Positions 35,263-44,258 are shown, counted from the first letter of the stretch. The stretch is DNA of 64,000 bases from Bradyrhizobium canariense (GCF_900105125.1 NZ_LT629750.1:3162001-3226000); one strand, 5' to 3'. Made by a program: numbers and translations. Notes: generated by a model from the sequence alone, not told the origin.

Positions 35263-36915
35263 ATGCCCAATGCGCTCGTCGTTCATAAAGCCAAACTGCC
35301 GCTCCATCAAAAAGCGCTTCGCGCTGCGCAGTATGTCCGCGTGTCAACAGACAGGCAACGGTACTCAATTCAGAATCAAGCTGCAGTCATCGCAGCGTAC
35401 GCGCATGCGCACAACATGACAATCGTTCGTACCTATTCCGACGAAGGAGAGAGCGGACTTCGGATCAAGAATAGAGCCGGCCTGACTCAACTAATCACCG
35501 ATGTCCGCTTCGGATGCGCCGATTTCAATTGGATCCTAGTCTATGATGTCAGCCGGTGGGGTCGATTTCAGGATGTTGATGAGAGCGCCCACTACGAGTT
35601 TGTCTGCAAACGGGCCGGACTTAGGGTCGCTTACTGCGCTGAGCAATTCGACAACGACGGCAGTATGTTGTCGAGCATCGTAAAAAACCTGAAGAGAGTA
35701 ATGGCCGCTGAATATAGTCGCGAGCTATCGGCAAAGGTTCGCGCGGGCCAGCGTCGGCTAGCTGGTCTCGGCTTCAAACAAGGCGGTCCTGCCGGGTACG
35801 CGCTCCGCCGGGAATTAGTGGACGAGAACATGCGACCGAAAGGTCTTCTGAGAAAGGGTGAGCGAAAGTACCTGAACTCCGATCGAGTCAAGTTGCGCCG
35901 GGGCTCGGCAGATGAAATAGCCACCGTAAACTGGGTTTTTCACCAGTACATTGATGAACACAAATCAGCAGCGGAGATCGCACGTCAACTTAATCAAAAG
36001 GCCATACCAAGCGAGCGCCAGGGGCCTTGGAACTGCGGCATGGTCAGCCGGCTTCTGAGGAACGAGAGCTATATTGGAAACCTCGTTTATAACCGCATGT
36101 CACGCTATTTGGGGCAGAGGGCGGTAAGTAATCCGGCTCACATGTGGATCAGGACGCTCGGCGTAGTCGAACCAACCGTCGAAAAACGCCTTTTCTTAAG
36201 CGCTCAGAAGATCATCCGAGAGCGGCGCGTCGATTTAACCGAAGATGAGATGTTGGATCGGTTACGCAATACACTAAAACGAAGAGGTCGGCTCAGCACC
36301 TCAATAATCAACGATACGGTTGGGCTTCCTTCGTCAGCGACATATATGGCGCATTTCGGAACTATGAGAAATGCGTATAAGTTGATCGGATATACGACTA
36401 AGCGCGATTGCGACTGGATTGACTCGAGTCAATATTGGGCTGGAGCGATGGCTAAGATTTCGACTTCGCTTACCGCAGCAATTGAGAACGCCGGAGGCCA
36501 TGCGGAGATCAACGAACCCGCGGACGGTCTACTGGTGAGCGGTAAAGTGGGCGTCGCCTTTCGGGTCGCCAGATGCACACCCGGAAGGCTGACAAGCCAT
36601 TCACCGCGCTGGACTATCCAACGCCGCAAACATCTGGCTGCTGGATGGATTGCCGCTATCCGGCTGGCTGAAGCTAATAAAGCCGTTCTCGATTACTTGC
36701 TAGTGCCGAGCAACTCGCTTGTAGATCGGACGATAAAATTTACGGAGACAGCTCGAAGTCGTCACAGGGTACGTCGCTTCGACACGATAGAGGCACTGGT
36801 TCGGGCAATCATCACCTGCCTGGATAAAAGCGGCGCAGTTCCGGCCAATGCAATGCGGTTGAACATACAACCAAGATCAAGGCGGTCCACGCGAAAGAGC
36901 GCTAGCTTGCCGTAA
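35263..36915 (+). CDS. Large serine recombinase
   Basis: This 550-residue recombinase has the catalytic resolvase domain (AAQYVRVSTDRQ, with the nucleophile Ser in VSTD, then DEGESGLRIKNRAGL and YDVSRWGRFQD), a recombinase domain (GYALRRELVD, IARQLNQKAIPSERQG, VSRLLRNESYIGNLVYN) and a long C-terminal region replacing the zinc ribbon. It cuts and joins att sites of a mobile element. A second copy of its last ~140 residues lies at 37657, after the HAD gene. No cargo phage genes are adjacent. Confidence 0.87.
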   Translation: MPNALVVHKAKLPLHQKALRAAQYVRVSTDRQRYSIQNQAAVIAAYAHAHNMTIVRTYSDEGESGLRIKNRAGLTQLITDVRFGCADFNWILVYDVSRWGRFQDVDESAHYEFVCKRAGLRVAYCAEQFDNDGSMLSSIVKNLKRVMAAEYSRELSAKVRAGQRRLAGLGFKQGGPAGYALRRELVDENMRPKGLLRKGERKYLNSDRVKLRRGSADEIATVNWVFHQYIDEHKSAAEIARQLNQKAIPSERQGPWNCGMVSRLLRNESYIGNLVYNRMSRYLGQRAVSNPAHMWIRTLGVVEPTVEKRLFLSAQKIIRERRVDLTEDEMLDRLRNTLKRRGRLSTSIINDTVGLPSSATYMAHFGTMRNAYKLIGYTTKRDCDWIDSSQYWAGAMAKISTSLTAAIENAGGHAEINEPADGLLVSGKVGVAFRVARCTPGRLTSHSPRWTIQRRKHLAAGWIAAIRLAEANKAVLDYLLVPSNSLVDRTIKFTETARSRHRVRRFDTIEALVRAIITCLDKSGAVPANAMRLNIQPRSRRSTRKSASLP

Positions 36916-36979
36916 GTGCTAGTCGCGATCGCTCCATCATGTTAGCCAATGGAAGCAGAAACGTTTCTCAGTGGGAACA

Positions 36980-37612
36980 ATGATCGAGGCAGTCATCTGG
37001 GATTTTGGCGGCGTGCTTACAACATCGCCGTTTGAGGCTTTCTCGCGGTTCGAGACCGAACGCGGCCTGCCCCCCGACATCATCCGGCGCACCAACGCGA
37101 ACAATCATTGGGAAAATGCCTGGGCAAAATTCGAGCGTGCCGAGGTCGATCTCGAGGCCTTCGATCAGCTGTTCGCGGCGGAGTCGCTGGCGCTCGGCGC
37201 GGAGGTGCGCGGCAGGGACGTGTTGCCCTTGCTGGTCGGAGACCTGCGACCCGAGATGGTCAAGGCTCTGCGGCGCGTGAAAGCTACGTTCAAGACCGGC
37301 TGCATCACCAACAATCTTCCGGCCAACAGCATCGGCAGCCTGGGCGGCCGGTCGCTTTACATCGCCGATGTGATGGCGCTGTTCGATCATGTCATCGAGT
37401 CCGCGAAAATTGGCCTGCGGAAGCCGGACCCTCGTATCTATCAGATGATGACAGCAGCGCTGAACGTTGATCCCAAGAACTGCGTCTATCTCGACGATCT
37501 AGGCGTAAACCTGAAGCCAGCGCGCGACATCGGTATGGCCACCATCAAGGTGTTAAATGCCTCGCAAGCCATCCACGAACTTGAAGTCGTGACAGGCTTG
37601 TCGCTTCGCTAA
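36980..37612 (+). CDS. HAD-superfamily hydrolase
   Basis: This 210-residue protein has HAD motif I VIWDFGGVLTTS (Asp nucleophile), motif II TGCITNN, motif III Lys in LRKPDPRIY and motif IV VYLDDLGVNLKPA. It resembles the HAD-IA part of ACAD10-like proteins, phosphatases of small metabolites or sugars. The ATG at 36980 is preferred over a GTG at 36971. The gene lies between a serine recombinase and a recombinase relic and may be element cargo or a host gene bounded by two insertions. Confidence 0.85.
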   Translation: MIEAVIWDFGGVLTTSPFEAFSRFETERGLPPDIIRRTNANNHWENAWAKFERAEVDLEAFDQLFAAESLALGAEVRGRDVLPLLVGDLRPEMVKALRRVKATFKTGCITNNLPANSIGSLGGRSLYIADVMALFDHVIESAKIGLRKPDPRIYQMMTAALNVDPKNCVYLDDLGVNLKPARDIGMATIKVLNASQAIHELEVVTGLSLR

Positions 37613-37656
37613 CATAGGCTCTTGCTATTACGCCTCCTCCGGGCGTTGGATGCAGT

Positions 37657-38115
37657 CAATCGCAAGTTGCCGCAAAAATCGAGAGGGGCGGTGGGCGCGT
37701 TGTCTTCAGCGACTTGGGTGATGGCCTTCGTGTGAACGGGTTGGTGAACATCTACTTTCGAATTGCACAACTAGAACACCCAGAGTTCGAGCATTATGCG
37801 CCGTGTTGGTTGATCCAGCGCCGCCATCTGCCTGATGGATGGATAGTCGCCATACGGCTGCGGGACCGCAGCAAAACCCTGCTCGACTATGTGTTGGTGC
37901 CCACAACCGGCACGGACAGGGATACGATCAGGTTTTCGGAAAAACGGCGCGCCCGGCTTGGAATAGCCAGTTTCTAAACGCCTGAGGCGCTGATCCGCTC
38001 GCTCATCCGACGCGTAACCAGATCAAGCTCTGGCGTGACAGCCACGCCAAGACGGCCGAGCAAGCAGTCCAGATCAAGCCGGTCCAAAAGAGTGACCGGC
38101 CAAGTGCGGCGCTGA
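37657..38115 (+). pseudogene. C-terminal relic of a serine recombinase
   Basis: The frame VAAKIERGGGRVVF, WLIQRRHLPDGWIVAIRL, TLLDYVLVP and, after an in-frame TAA at 37975, PEALIRSLIRRV matches the last part of the recombinase at 35263 (WTIQRRKHLAAGWIAAIRL, VLDYLLVP, IEALVRAII). The catalytic domain is missing. It is a second, diverged copy, not a recent duplicate. Confidence 0.8.
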
Positions 38116-38260
38116 TCACGCCACCTTGCTCATTTCTGGCTGCCGCATTTCCGGTCCAGTGAAACCGTTCCGGAACAGTGCCAACACGCCATCAGGAACG
38201 GGTGGCGAGTTATGATTCTGGTCCGTGAGAAGTTCACCCTTCGCCGCCTGTTAAGTTTCA

Positions 38261-38605
38261 TTACTGCGCCGCGCCAATGCCTGCGCCGACGTAGAAGCCG
38301 GTCCATGAATTAGTCGCGGGCGACGTCGGTGCCGCCGTTGATGAAACAGGCGCGCTGGCGGAATGTTCGGACGCATAGGCCTCTGCCGCCGAGAGTGGTA
38401 ATGACTGCGGTACTGACCGGCCGTCGGGCTTCACTCTTGAGACCTGTCTGGTCTTTTGGGGACGGTGCATTTGGTTGGGCGGCGGCAGATTCTGTATCTT
38501 TTGCGAACGAACTGCTTCCGTGTTCGGCGCCTGCGCTTCACCAGCGTGAACGCAGCCGCACGCCACGAGGGAAATTAGCGCTAACCCGAAAACTACCCGA
38601 CGCAT
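38261..38605 (-). CDS. Exported protein ending in a truncated Omp motif
   Basis: This 114-residue protein has a signal peptide (VVFGLALISLVACGCVHAGEA), a basic middle and a Ser/Thr/Ala-rich region, ending with SWTGFYVGAGIGAAQ. The sequence WTGFYVGA is the first beta-strand of Omp25/OmpA-like barrels of Rhizobiales, but the frame ends right after it. It may be a gene truncated at its barrel or a natural short form. Confidence 0.55.
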   Translation of the reverse strand: MRRVVFGLALISLVACGCVHAGEAQAPNTEAVRSQKIQNLPPPNQMHRPQKTRQVSRVKPDGRSVPQSLPLSAAEAYASEHSASAPVSSTAAPTSPATNSWTGFYVGAGIGAAQ

Positions 38606-38751
38606 AATGAACGATTCCCTTTTGGACTGCAGTAACCAGAGATTTGGGTAGAACCGAGGCCGATCACCAGGCCTGGCGCGACGCTCGGTACCCCGGAGGG
38701 GGCCATAAGGGGGTTTCGACGCTGGGTTGTGCGTGATAGATACCCTCCTCA

Positions 38752-39879
38752 ATGCTCAGTCTGAATAAATCAACAAACGATACGTCGATCACGCTGGACC
38801 TATTGCGGGCGATAGCTGCGCAAATGGTCTGTGTCGGGCATGCGCTCTATTTTTTCACGGAATGGCGCCCGGCTGGGCCTCTCATGCAGAACGTCGGCGT
38901 GTTGCTGTTCTTCGCACTTTCAGGCTTCCTGATCGCCTACACCTTAACCGAACGCTCAAAGAATCCGGCCTACGGCTTCTGGCAATTTTTCATTGAGCGG
39001 TTTGCGAGAATTTATTCCGGCCTCGTCCCGGCTCTCATCTTCGTTGCTGTTCTTGACGGTGCCGTGATTTATTTTTCTGGCGATCCGGCGAGCGTGCCAT
39101 CGTATAGCGGGAAAATCTTTTTAGATAATTTGCTGATGCTCGAAGGCTATCGGGGCATCAATTTGATTACAAATCTGCACTCCGCTGTCTTCGGTTCGGC
39201 AGCTCCACTTTGGACATTGGTGGTTGAATGGCACATTTATATGTTCGTTGGAGCGCTTTTTTTCATGGGCGCCAAGCCTAGATTAATCCCCTGGCTTATC
39301 CCCGTGGCGCTATTTTTTGGACAGACCTCTACGCATTTCCTGCTTGGATCTGTTCAGGATGATGGAGTCGGGCGCGGTCTTTTTATGCTCTGGCTTGGCG
39401 GAGCTTACGTCTTTTTCGCAGCGCGAACAGCTATCATTCCATATCTTCCAGCGGTTGGCCTGACCTTCATTTCGGCCGTCTGCTACGTGTTACTAACGCC
39501 CCCTCAAAAAGAGTATGACTTTCGAACCTATACAGTCTTGCTGATTTTTGTTTTTGCCGTCGTGATGGCCTCCCAAGCGAAACATTTTATCACCTCCGCT
39601 CGCGTGGTTTCTATCATCACATTCTTTGCCGGCTACTCCTTCACTCTTTATTTGATCCACTACACCATCTTTTGGGCGATCCACGTGCTTTCGCCCGGCG
39701 ATGGCACGATGAAATTCATTTGCTCGATTTTGCTTTCCAATGGGATCGCCGCAGTCATCGCGTCTCAAACCGAGATGAAGCACAAGTCGCTGGCCAGATT
39801 CCTAAAACAAGCGGCCACAAGGTATCGCGCCGAACCATCGGAGCAAATGCCCCCGAGGAGCGCCACCGATCAGGGATAA
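38752..39879 (+). CDS. Acyltransferase 3 family membrane protein
   Basis: This 375-residue protein has about ten helices and the OafA/YrhL signature at the start: LDLLRAIAAQMVCVGHALYF with the catalytic His, then GVLLFFALSGFLIAYTL and FFIERFARIY. It adds acyl groups to surface sugars. A/T content is visibly higher than in flanking genes, which suggests horizontal transfer. It is flanked by exported-protein genes and not by other polysaccharide genes. Confidence 0.87.
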   Translation: MLSLNKSTNDTSITLDLLRAIAAQMVCVGHALYFFTEWRPAGPLMQNVGVLLFFALSGFLIAYTLTERSKNPAYGFWQFFIERFARIYSGLVPALIFVAVLDGAVIYFSGDPASVPSYSGKIFLDNLLMLEGYRGINLITNLHSAVFGSAAPLWTLVVEWHIYMFVGALFFMGAKPRLIPWLIPVALFFGQTSTHFLLGSVQDDGVGRGLFMLWLGGAYVFFAARTAIIPYLPAVGLTFISAVCYVLLTPPQKEYDFRTYTVLLIFVFAVVMASQAKHFITSARVVSIITFFAGYSFTLYLIHYTIFWAIHVLSPGDGTMKFICSILLSNGIAAVIASQTEMKHKSLARFLKQAATRYRAEPSEQMPPRSATDQG

Positions 39880-40021
39880 CCGGCGGCACCGTTGACCGTC
39901 GGCGCGCTCTCCGTTGCCCTCGCCGCCCCAACCGGTGGGGTGAGTTGCGCGGCCGCCACGCGTGCGCTTTGATGACCGGATGCCCGTCGTCACCCCCGCC
40001 GCTAAAAAACCCGAGGGAAAA

Positions 40022-40205
40022 ATGAAAGTCATTCCGTTGCTCATTTTTCTCTTTGCTCTCAGGGGCTGCGATTGCCGTGCCTGTGACGGATAAACCGGGG
40101 GCTTGGTGGGGGCACGGTTCGAACCACCATCAAGGAGGGGCTGTTCGACCTCACACCGGACGGCGTAACCTCTCCACCCATCCTGACGTCGACGTAGAGT
40201 TCTGA
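40022..40205 (+). pseudogene. Possible exported peptide with frameshift in signal
   Basis: The start MKVIPLLIFLFA is followed, in the next frame, by LSGAAIAVPVTDKPGAWWGHG and a His/Arg-rich end. Joined, they form a textbook signal peptide with a SGAAIA cleavage site. In the actual frame it ends after 23 codons. Confidence 0.35.
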
Positions 40206-40240
40206 AATATTAACGCGCGTCCCGCAGGACTATTCGCCTG

Positions 40241-40430
40241 ATGAAATGCGCCCTTTGCCAGGACTGTGGCTGGGTCTGTGAGAACCATCCGGGTCGGCGT
40301 GGGAAGGAACTCACACCTGCAACTGCGGCGGCGCCGGTGCTCCCTGCCCTTGGTGCAATTTGAGCGATGCCGCGACGCCACCTCGGCCGCCGCGAGGATT
40401 TAAGATCAGCAGCGTCAAGAAAGATCAATC
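40241..40430 (+). pseudogene. Frameshifted CxxC small protein
   Basis: MKCALCQDCGWVCENHPGR is in one frame, and the continuation WEGTHTCNCGGAGAPCPWCN, PRGFKISSVKKD is in another, with the switch near 40303. The family (CxDCGWVCExHPxRPW ... CxCGGAGxPCPxCN) is a well-known rhizobial zinc-binding microprotein. The copy appears dead. Confidence 0.62.
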
Positions 40431-40470
40431 CGTGCCGATCCCAAAGCCGCGGCGGGCGTTGTTCCCTGCG

Positions 40471-40689
40471 TCACTTCCGAGCGTGGGCATATCTCGGGTT
40501 GATGCCGCAGGTGGAATTAGTCCCTGACGCAGTCGCCATACACTGCCGGCGCGAGTGGAACTGGCAGTTGCCGGGAAAACCCCATTGGCTTCCCTGCAGA
40601 CAGTACTTTCCCGCAGCCGCCGGCTGAGCGGTGGATACCAGGGCTACGAACGAAGCCAGGATCATGAAGACTTGAACAAAACGTTGCAT
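40471..40689 (-). CDS. DUF3551 exported protein
   Basis: This 72-residue protein has a signal peptide (VFMILASFVALVSTAQPAAA) and the DUF3551 Cys pattern (YCLQGSQWGFPGNCQF, RRQCMATASGTNSTCGINP). AGGAGG precedes the ATG at 40689. It is one of three DUF3551 proteins in this window, and the intact copy with the most typical motif. Confidence 0.8.
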   Translation of the reverse strand: MQRFVQVFMILASFVALVSTAQPAAAGKYCLQGSQWGFPGNCQFHSRRQCMATASGTNSTCGINPRYAHARK

Positions 40690-40771
40690 TTATTAGCCTC
40701 CTCTTCGAACGGCTTTGCGGCCAAGTGATACTCGTGGTTTGCGAATCTCGCCGCCGCGACAGTGTTGAAAA

Positions 40772-40993
40772 TCACCTACAGCGCACGCGTCCCCAGCGAT
40801 CTCGCCAACACCTGCGGCAATGTCGGCGCCCCCAGCGGTCTCGCCAACACCGACGCCACGAAACATCCGTTACATCGCTGACATTGGCAGTGATCCCCGC
40901 CGCCAGCGGGGGGATCGGTGCAGCTTGGACAGATCCATGCACGGCCGCGAGAACCAAGCCTGCAACCGACATCGCAAGTGCTGTTCGCAACAT
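40772..40993 (-). CDS. Exported protein with tandem RCWRDRWGR repeats
   Basis: This 73-residue protein has a signal peptide (AMSVAGLVLAAVHGSVQA) and ends in two copies of RCWRDRWGRxxC, encoded by tandem ~33-base units. The repeats are rich in Cys, Trp and Arg and may bind metal or cell-wall polymers. GGGAGAGAGAC precedes the ATG. Confidence 0.68.
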   Translation of the reverse strand: MLRTALAMSVAGLVLAAVHGSVQAAPIPPLAAGITANVSDVTDVSWRRCWRDRWGRRHCRRCWRDRWGRVRCR

Positions 40994-41361
40994 GTCTCTC
41001 TCCCTTTTTTGTGGCGTTATCCTTTGCCCTAGGCGTCATGATTCTTGGCCATTGAGCACCACCGGGGATGGGCGCGCGAATTCGATGATCCTATCGCATG
41101 AATGTTCTCATTTCCCCATCGGTAATTTACCCGAGCGGCACACCAGATTGACCTGATGCTCTCCCTCGATCGGTTTTCTAAGGTGCCTATCGCGGGCTGT
41201 CCCACAGATCACCTTTCGGCCGCCAATCGCCCGCAGCCGAGTTCGATGTCATGGCGTCGCTGGAGAACGATCTCAAGAAGCCGGCTAGTGAACACCGATG
41301 ATTCATCCGACTTGTTCAAGCCAGAGTTGAGCGTCGTGCGCATCGATCCTACGAAATTGGA

Positions 41362-41529
41362 ATGGCAAGCTCGATCGAGGCGCTCATGCTCGTCGCGGAT
41401 CTTGGCGCCCCCACCATGTTCGCGCGGATCGGCATCATGAGCGCTCTAAATCGTCACGTCGAACGCGTGTTCAATCCGAATCGCCAGGACCATCACTGGG
41501 GAAAGCGGAAGCTCAAGCGCGATGAGTAA
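41362..41529 (+). CDS. Short member of the 23894 orphan family
   Basis: This 55-residue protein reads MASSIEALMLVADLGAPTMF, ARIGIMSALNRHVERVFNP then RQDHHWGKRKLKRDE. It aligns with the second half of the protein at 23894 (PIEFARIATLRAVNRHAVREFNP). It has no ribosome site at the ATG, so it may be a truncated copy, although the frame is perfect. Function unknown. Confidence 0.5.
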   Translation: MASSIEALMLVADLGAPTMFARIGIMSALNRHVERVFNPNRQDHHWGKRKLKRDE

Positions 41530-41804
41530 CCTTGATTGGTTAGGTTAAGCCGCGAGTTTCGTTGCGCCGAGGTGCGGACAACCTACGATCATATCGCCGG
41601 ACATTGCCGTTCGTCTGGGACCAGCGTGGCAAAGCCGTCAGGCGATTATATTCCGCTTGGCGGCTTTGTTTTGCAATCTGGTCGCAAAGCGGCCTGGGTG
41701 AGTCAATTTGACTCAGGGGAACGCAGTGCAGCAGCACGGCCGAAGGATTCACAACGCCCTTGTTCTGACGAATAGTCCGCCGCCATGGTGCGGGGGACCG
41801 TCCA

Positions 41805-41981
41805 TGTTGAAGGTTGGAAAAATCTACCGGCTGAGATACCCGGGCATTGCGGCCCGCGTGATCGAGGCGCCGGCTGGAAAGCCTTTTGCTTCGGAGCCGC
41901 TGGTACGTGAACGCCAAGGGCGAGCCGATCTACCCAGACGCGCCGCGACTTATCGTCAAAACTGGTTGTGCCGCAGGTTAG
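41805..41981 (+). pseudogene. Small protein split by a frameshift
   Basis: MLKVGKIYRLRYPGIAARVIEA is in the first frame, and WYVNAKGEPIYPDAPRLIV is in another, meeting near 41905. Together they form a beta-rich ~58-residue protein of a rhizobial orphan family. Confidence 0.5.
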
Positions 41982-42529
41982 AAAACATAGACCCATTTGG
42001 GCTGTCTTTTGTTTGGGCGTTCCAGAATTAACCTGCGACGGAGAACTCTCCAGAGCGGGCCAAGGTAACCTTGCTCGGTATCGTTAAATCCAATCACAAA
42101 TAGCCCGCCGCCCCCGACCGTCTACGGTGACCGTAGCCGCGCGGATCGAGCCCCACAGCTCGTGCGTACCGCTCGGTTAGGGGGCGCCGCTTTTTCTCCA
42201 GAAGGCGGCGACCCCGCCCACCTTCCCCACTGTCAATCCTCTATCTTTCGCGCGGGAGTTTGACTCAATCAGAGTGACACTTAGTTCGTGTCGGTTGCCG
42301 AAAACCTGTGCTCCCTGCTCATTGTATCGGCTTGCGGGAACTTGACCATCGCAGTTTGATTTGGGCGTAGGTCCTTGGGGCGACACCTAGGACCATACCC
42401 CTAGCCTCGCGCCATCCACCTGCAAGCCCCTGCCGGCGCCTCCCGGAGTCGGCGGGGGTTGTGCTTTCCAGGGCAGGCATTTCGATCTTCATGACGTCGC
42501 AAGCTGGCAGGAGAAGAAATGATCGAATA
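41982..42529. other. Gap, nothing recognised
   Basis: Open frames here have no ribosome sites and do not match any family known to me. G/C-rich runs at 42100-42200 lack clear hairpins. Confidence 0.4.
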
Positions 42530-42760
42530 ATGGGGACAGAAATAAAAATGCCACCAGCGTCTCGCGGTTGTCGGTTGGGCGATGGTTCAAGAGCGTTGGC
42601 GACCCAGTCAGCATCGACGAGCCCCTGGTCGAGATCAATTACTTATACTATGACGCACGAGATTCGATCACCGGCCACCGGCATTCCGTCTAAGATCTTG
42701 GTGAAGGATGGCGGGTCTGTCGATCCAGGCACTGTATTGGGCACAATTGATCAAGTGTGA
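42530..42760 (+). pseudogene. Relic of a lipoyl domain (2-oxoacid dehydrogenase E2)
   Basis: MGTEIKMP is the usual E2 start. VGRWFKSVGDPVSIDEPLVEI follows in another frame, then THEIRSPATGIPSKILVKDGG and VDPGTVLGTI in a third. The ETDKV lysine that carries lipoate is missing: the bases between EI and THE give NYLYY-like codons. The catalytic domain is absent. The whole is a decayed fragment. Confidence 0.72.
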
Positions 42761-42818
42761 TCGGGGATGAAAGCTGCACGCTACGCGTTGCCTGATTACC
42801 TGCCCTGTTAGTATTAGT

Positions 42819-43067
42819 TCAACCCTTCCGATCGCAACCATTTCGCGTCTTGAGGCGCTGAATCGGAGTTGAAGCGTCGCCGGAATGATTCGTATCGGAC
42901 GCCGATGGCTTGTTCGCACTTATGAATTCGGCCAAGGCGGCGTTCGATGACCATTCCACGTAACGAACAACCGCGGCCCCAATTGCAAACAAGACGAGAA
43001 GCTCAAGGACCACCATGGCGGCTATTCCACGCCAACGGACGCCCCGGACGTTTTGATTATGGGGCAT
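42819..43067 (-). CDS. Single-pass membrane protein
   Basis: This 82-residue protein has a basic N-terminus (HNQNVRGVRWRG), one long helix (IAAMVVLELLVLFAIGAAVVRYV) and a polar outer part. It belongs to an unnamed Bradyrhizobium family. Function unknown. Confidence 0.62.
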   Translation of the reverse strand: MPHNQNVRGVRWRGIAAMVVLELLVLFAIGAAVVRYVEWSSNAALAEFISANKPSASDTNHSGDASTPIQRLKTRNGCDRKG

Positions 43068-43154
43068 CGATGCCTCCGGAAAACCAGGGTCCCACCGAGC
43101 TAAATCAACTCGCGATTTTCAGATGTGAACTACGTCACATCTCACGCTCACTTG

Positions 43155-43258
43155 AGATGAGCCGCTTCCGGCATATGAACCGTCACGTGCGCGTGTTCAA
43201 TCCCGAACGCAAGGACCATCATTGGGTGCGCCCGTGCAGCGTGCTTCGCCGGTTGTGA
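43155..43258 (+). pseudogene. C-terminal relic of the 23894 family
   Basis: MSRFRHMNRHVRVFNPERKD then HHWVRPC matches the RHVERVFNPxRxDHHWGxRK tail of the genes at 23894 and 41362. The last basic segment is replaced by unrelated residues, and the first half of the gene is absent. Confidence 0.6.
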
Positions 43259-43319
43259 AGGAGATCACACTCTAAAATTGAACTTTATACTAGCAAGAGC
43301 TGACCGAGCAGAGGCAGCT

Positions 43320-43472
43320 ATGCAAACCAAACCGCGTTCTCACAACACAGCCCGAGTTATGGAAAAGCCAATGATCTGGGTGGGCCGAGCGATGATTGCT
43401 CTTGCTCTGCTGTGCGGGTCATATTTCATCGTCGATATGATCAGAATGCTCAGGATGGCCTACGCGTCTTGA
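43320..43472 (+). CDS. 50-residue membrane peptide
   Basis: The product has a basic start (MQTKPRSHNTARVME) and one helix (IWVGRAMIALALLCGSYFIVDMI). The ATG at 43320 follows AGAGGCAGCT, a fair ribosome site. Confidence 0.5.
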   Translation: MQTKPRSHNTARVMEKPMIWVGRAMIALALLCGSYFIVDMIRMLRMAYAS

Positions 43473-43529
43473 AATTCGCCAGACGGTCGGGAGGAAATCA
43501 TACCGGATCGTCGTTGCGTGGCCAAATAA

Positions 43530-43560
43530 ATCGGCCCCAGCGCGGGGGCAGCTGGGGCCG
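43530..43560 (-). terminator. Strong hairpin, terminator-like on the minus strand
   Basis: CGGCCCCAGC pairs with GCTGGGGCCG over a 9-base loop. On the minus strand it is followed by ATTTATTTGG, so it may end transcription from the gene at 43723. It lies between convergent genes and could serve both. Confidence 0.6.
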
Positions 43561-43722
43561 AAGGCTGGAAGTGCCGGGGAGAGACAAGCTCGGCACTATT
43601 TCTAATGTGGGTTCGCAGTCTGCCGAACCCCATTAAATTCATATTTAGAGAGTGACCAGTTTTCCCGTTGAGCTGACGGGGCGTTTTCCAAGGCGCCCTT
43701 GCCTTTCAGTTCTCTGCAAAAG

Positions 43723-43908
43723 CTAGTTTTTAAAGAAGTGTATGGCGAGGTTCGCCAGCCAAAATAGCCCGCAAACGGCGGCTAGGCTTATGCGAATTCG
43801 CCACAGCAAATCGACCCTGTGCGATCCCGTGCCGCCGCCACGGGCAAACGCGGCGGTGGTCGAAAGGCTAACGCAAAGGGCGACGCAAAGAACGGAAAGC
43901 TTTTTCAT
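43723..43908 (-). CDS. Exported/membrane small protein
   Basis: This 61-residue protein has a signal peptide (LSVLCVALCVSLSTTAAFA), a Gly-rich turn and a second hydrophobic segment (ISLAAVCGLFWLANLAIHF). Function unknown. Confidence 0.58.
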   Translation of the reverse strand: MKKLSVLCVALCVSLSTTAAFARGGGTGSHRVDLLWRIRISLAAVCGLFWLANLAIHFFKN

Positions 43909-44087
43909 GTGAGACTCTCGAACACGCGATTATCCGATTGCTACGTCAGCGAAGCGCCGTCGGTCAGGTCCGTTCTGCCCCCAATGGACGTCGCGGCGTA
44001 AGGTTCCAGGGTCCCTCGGAACCCATGTCACGGGCTTGGCCTGGCCTTACGGTGTGACGTCGTTAAGCTTCAACAGCGGGAGACGGT

Positions 44088-44258
44088 ATGCGTCGGTTCC
44101 GTAATCGAGATTTTGTGGCCATCATCTTCGCCTTACTCGTCGCAGGCGCTCTGACGGGTTGGGCAGCCTCGGTCGCCGTCAACTACTTCGAGCGCGTCGA
44201 CCCGGACGCGGGCGACCGCTCCAGCCCGGCGCAACAGCACACGGTGGACCCGGAGTAG
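44088..44258 (+). CDS. 56-residue membrane-anchored protein
   Basis: The product reads MRRFRNRDFVAIIFALLVAG, LTGWAASVAVNYFERVDPD. One helix follows a basic start, and the outer part is acidic. GGGAGACGGT sits just before the ATG. Confidence 0.55.
   Translation: MRRFRNRDFVAIIFALLVAGALTGWAASVAVNYFERVDPDAGDRSSPAQQHTVDPE

Noticed and set aside
35263..38115. Possible phage or ICE around the serine recombinase
   Set aside because: No structural, replication or conjugation genes are present near it.
40105..40125. GGTTCGAACC resembling a tRNA T-loop
   Set aside because: No acceptor stem or anticodon arm could be drawn around it.
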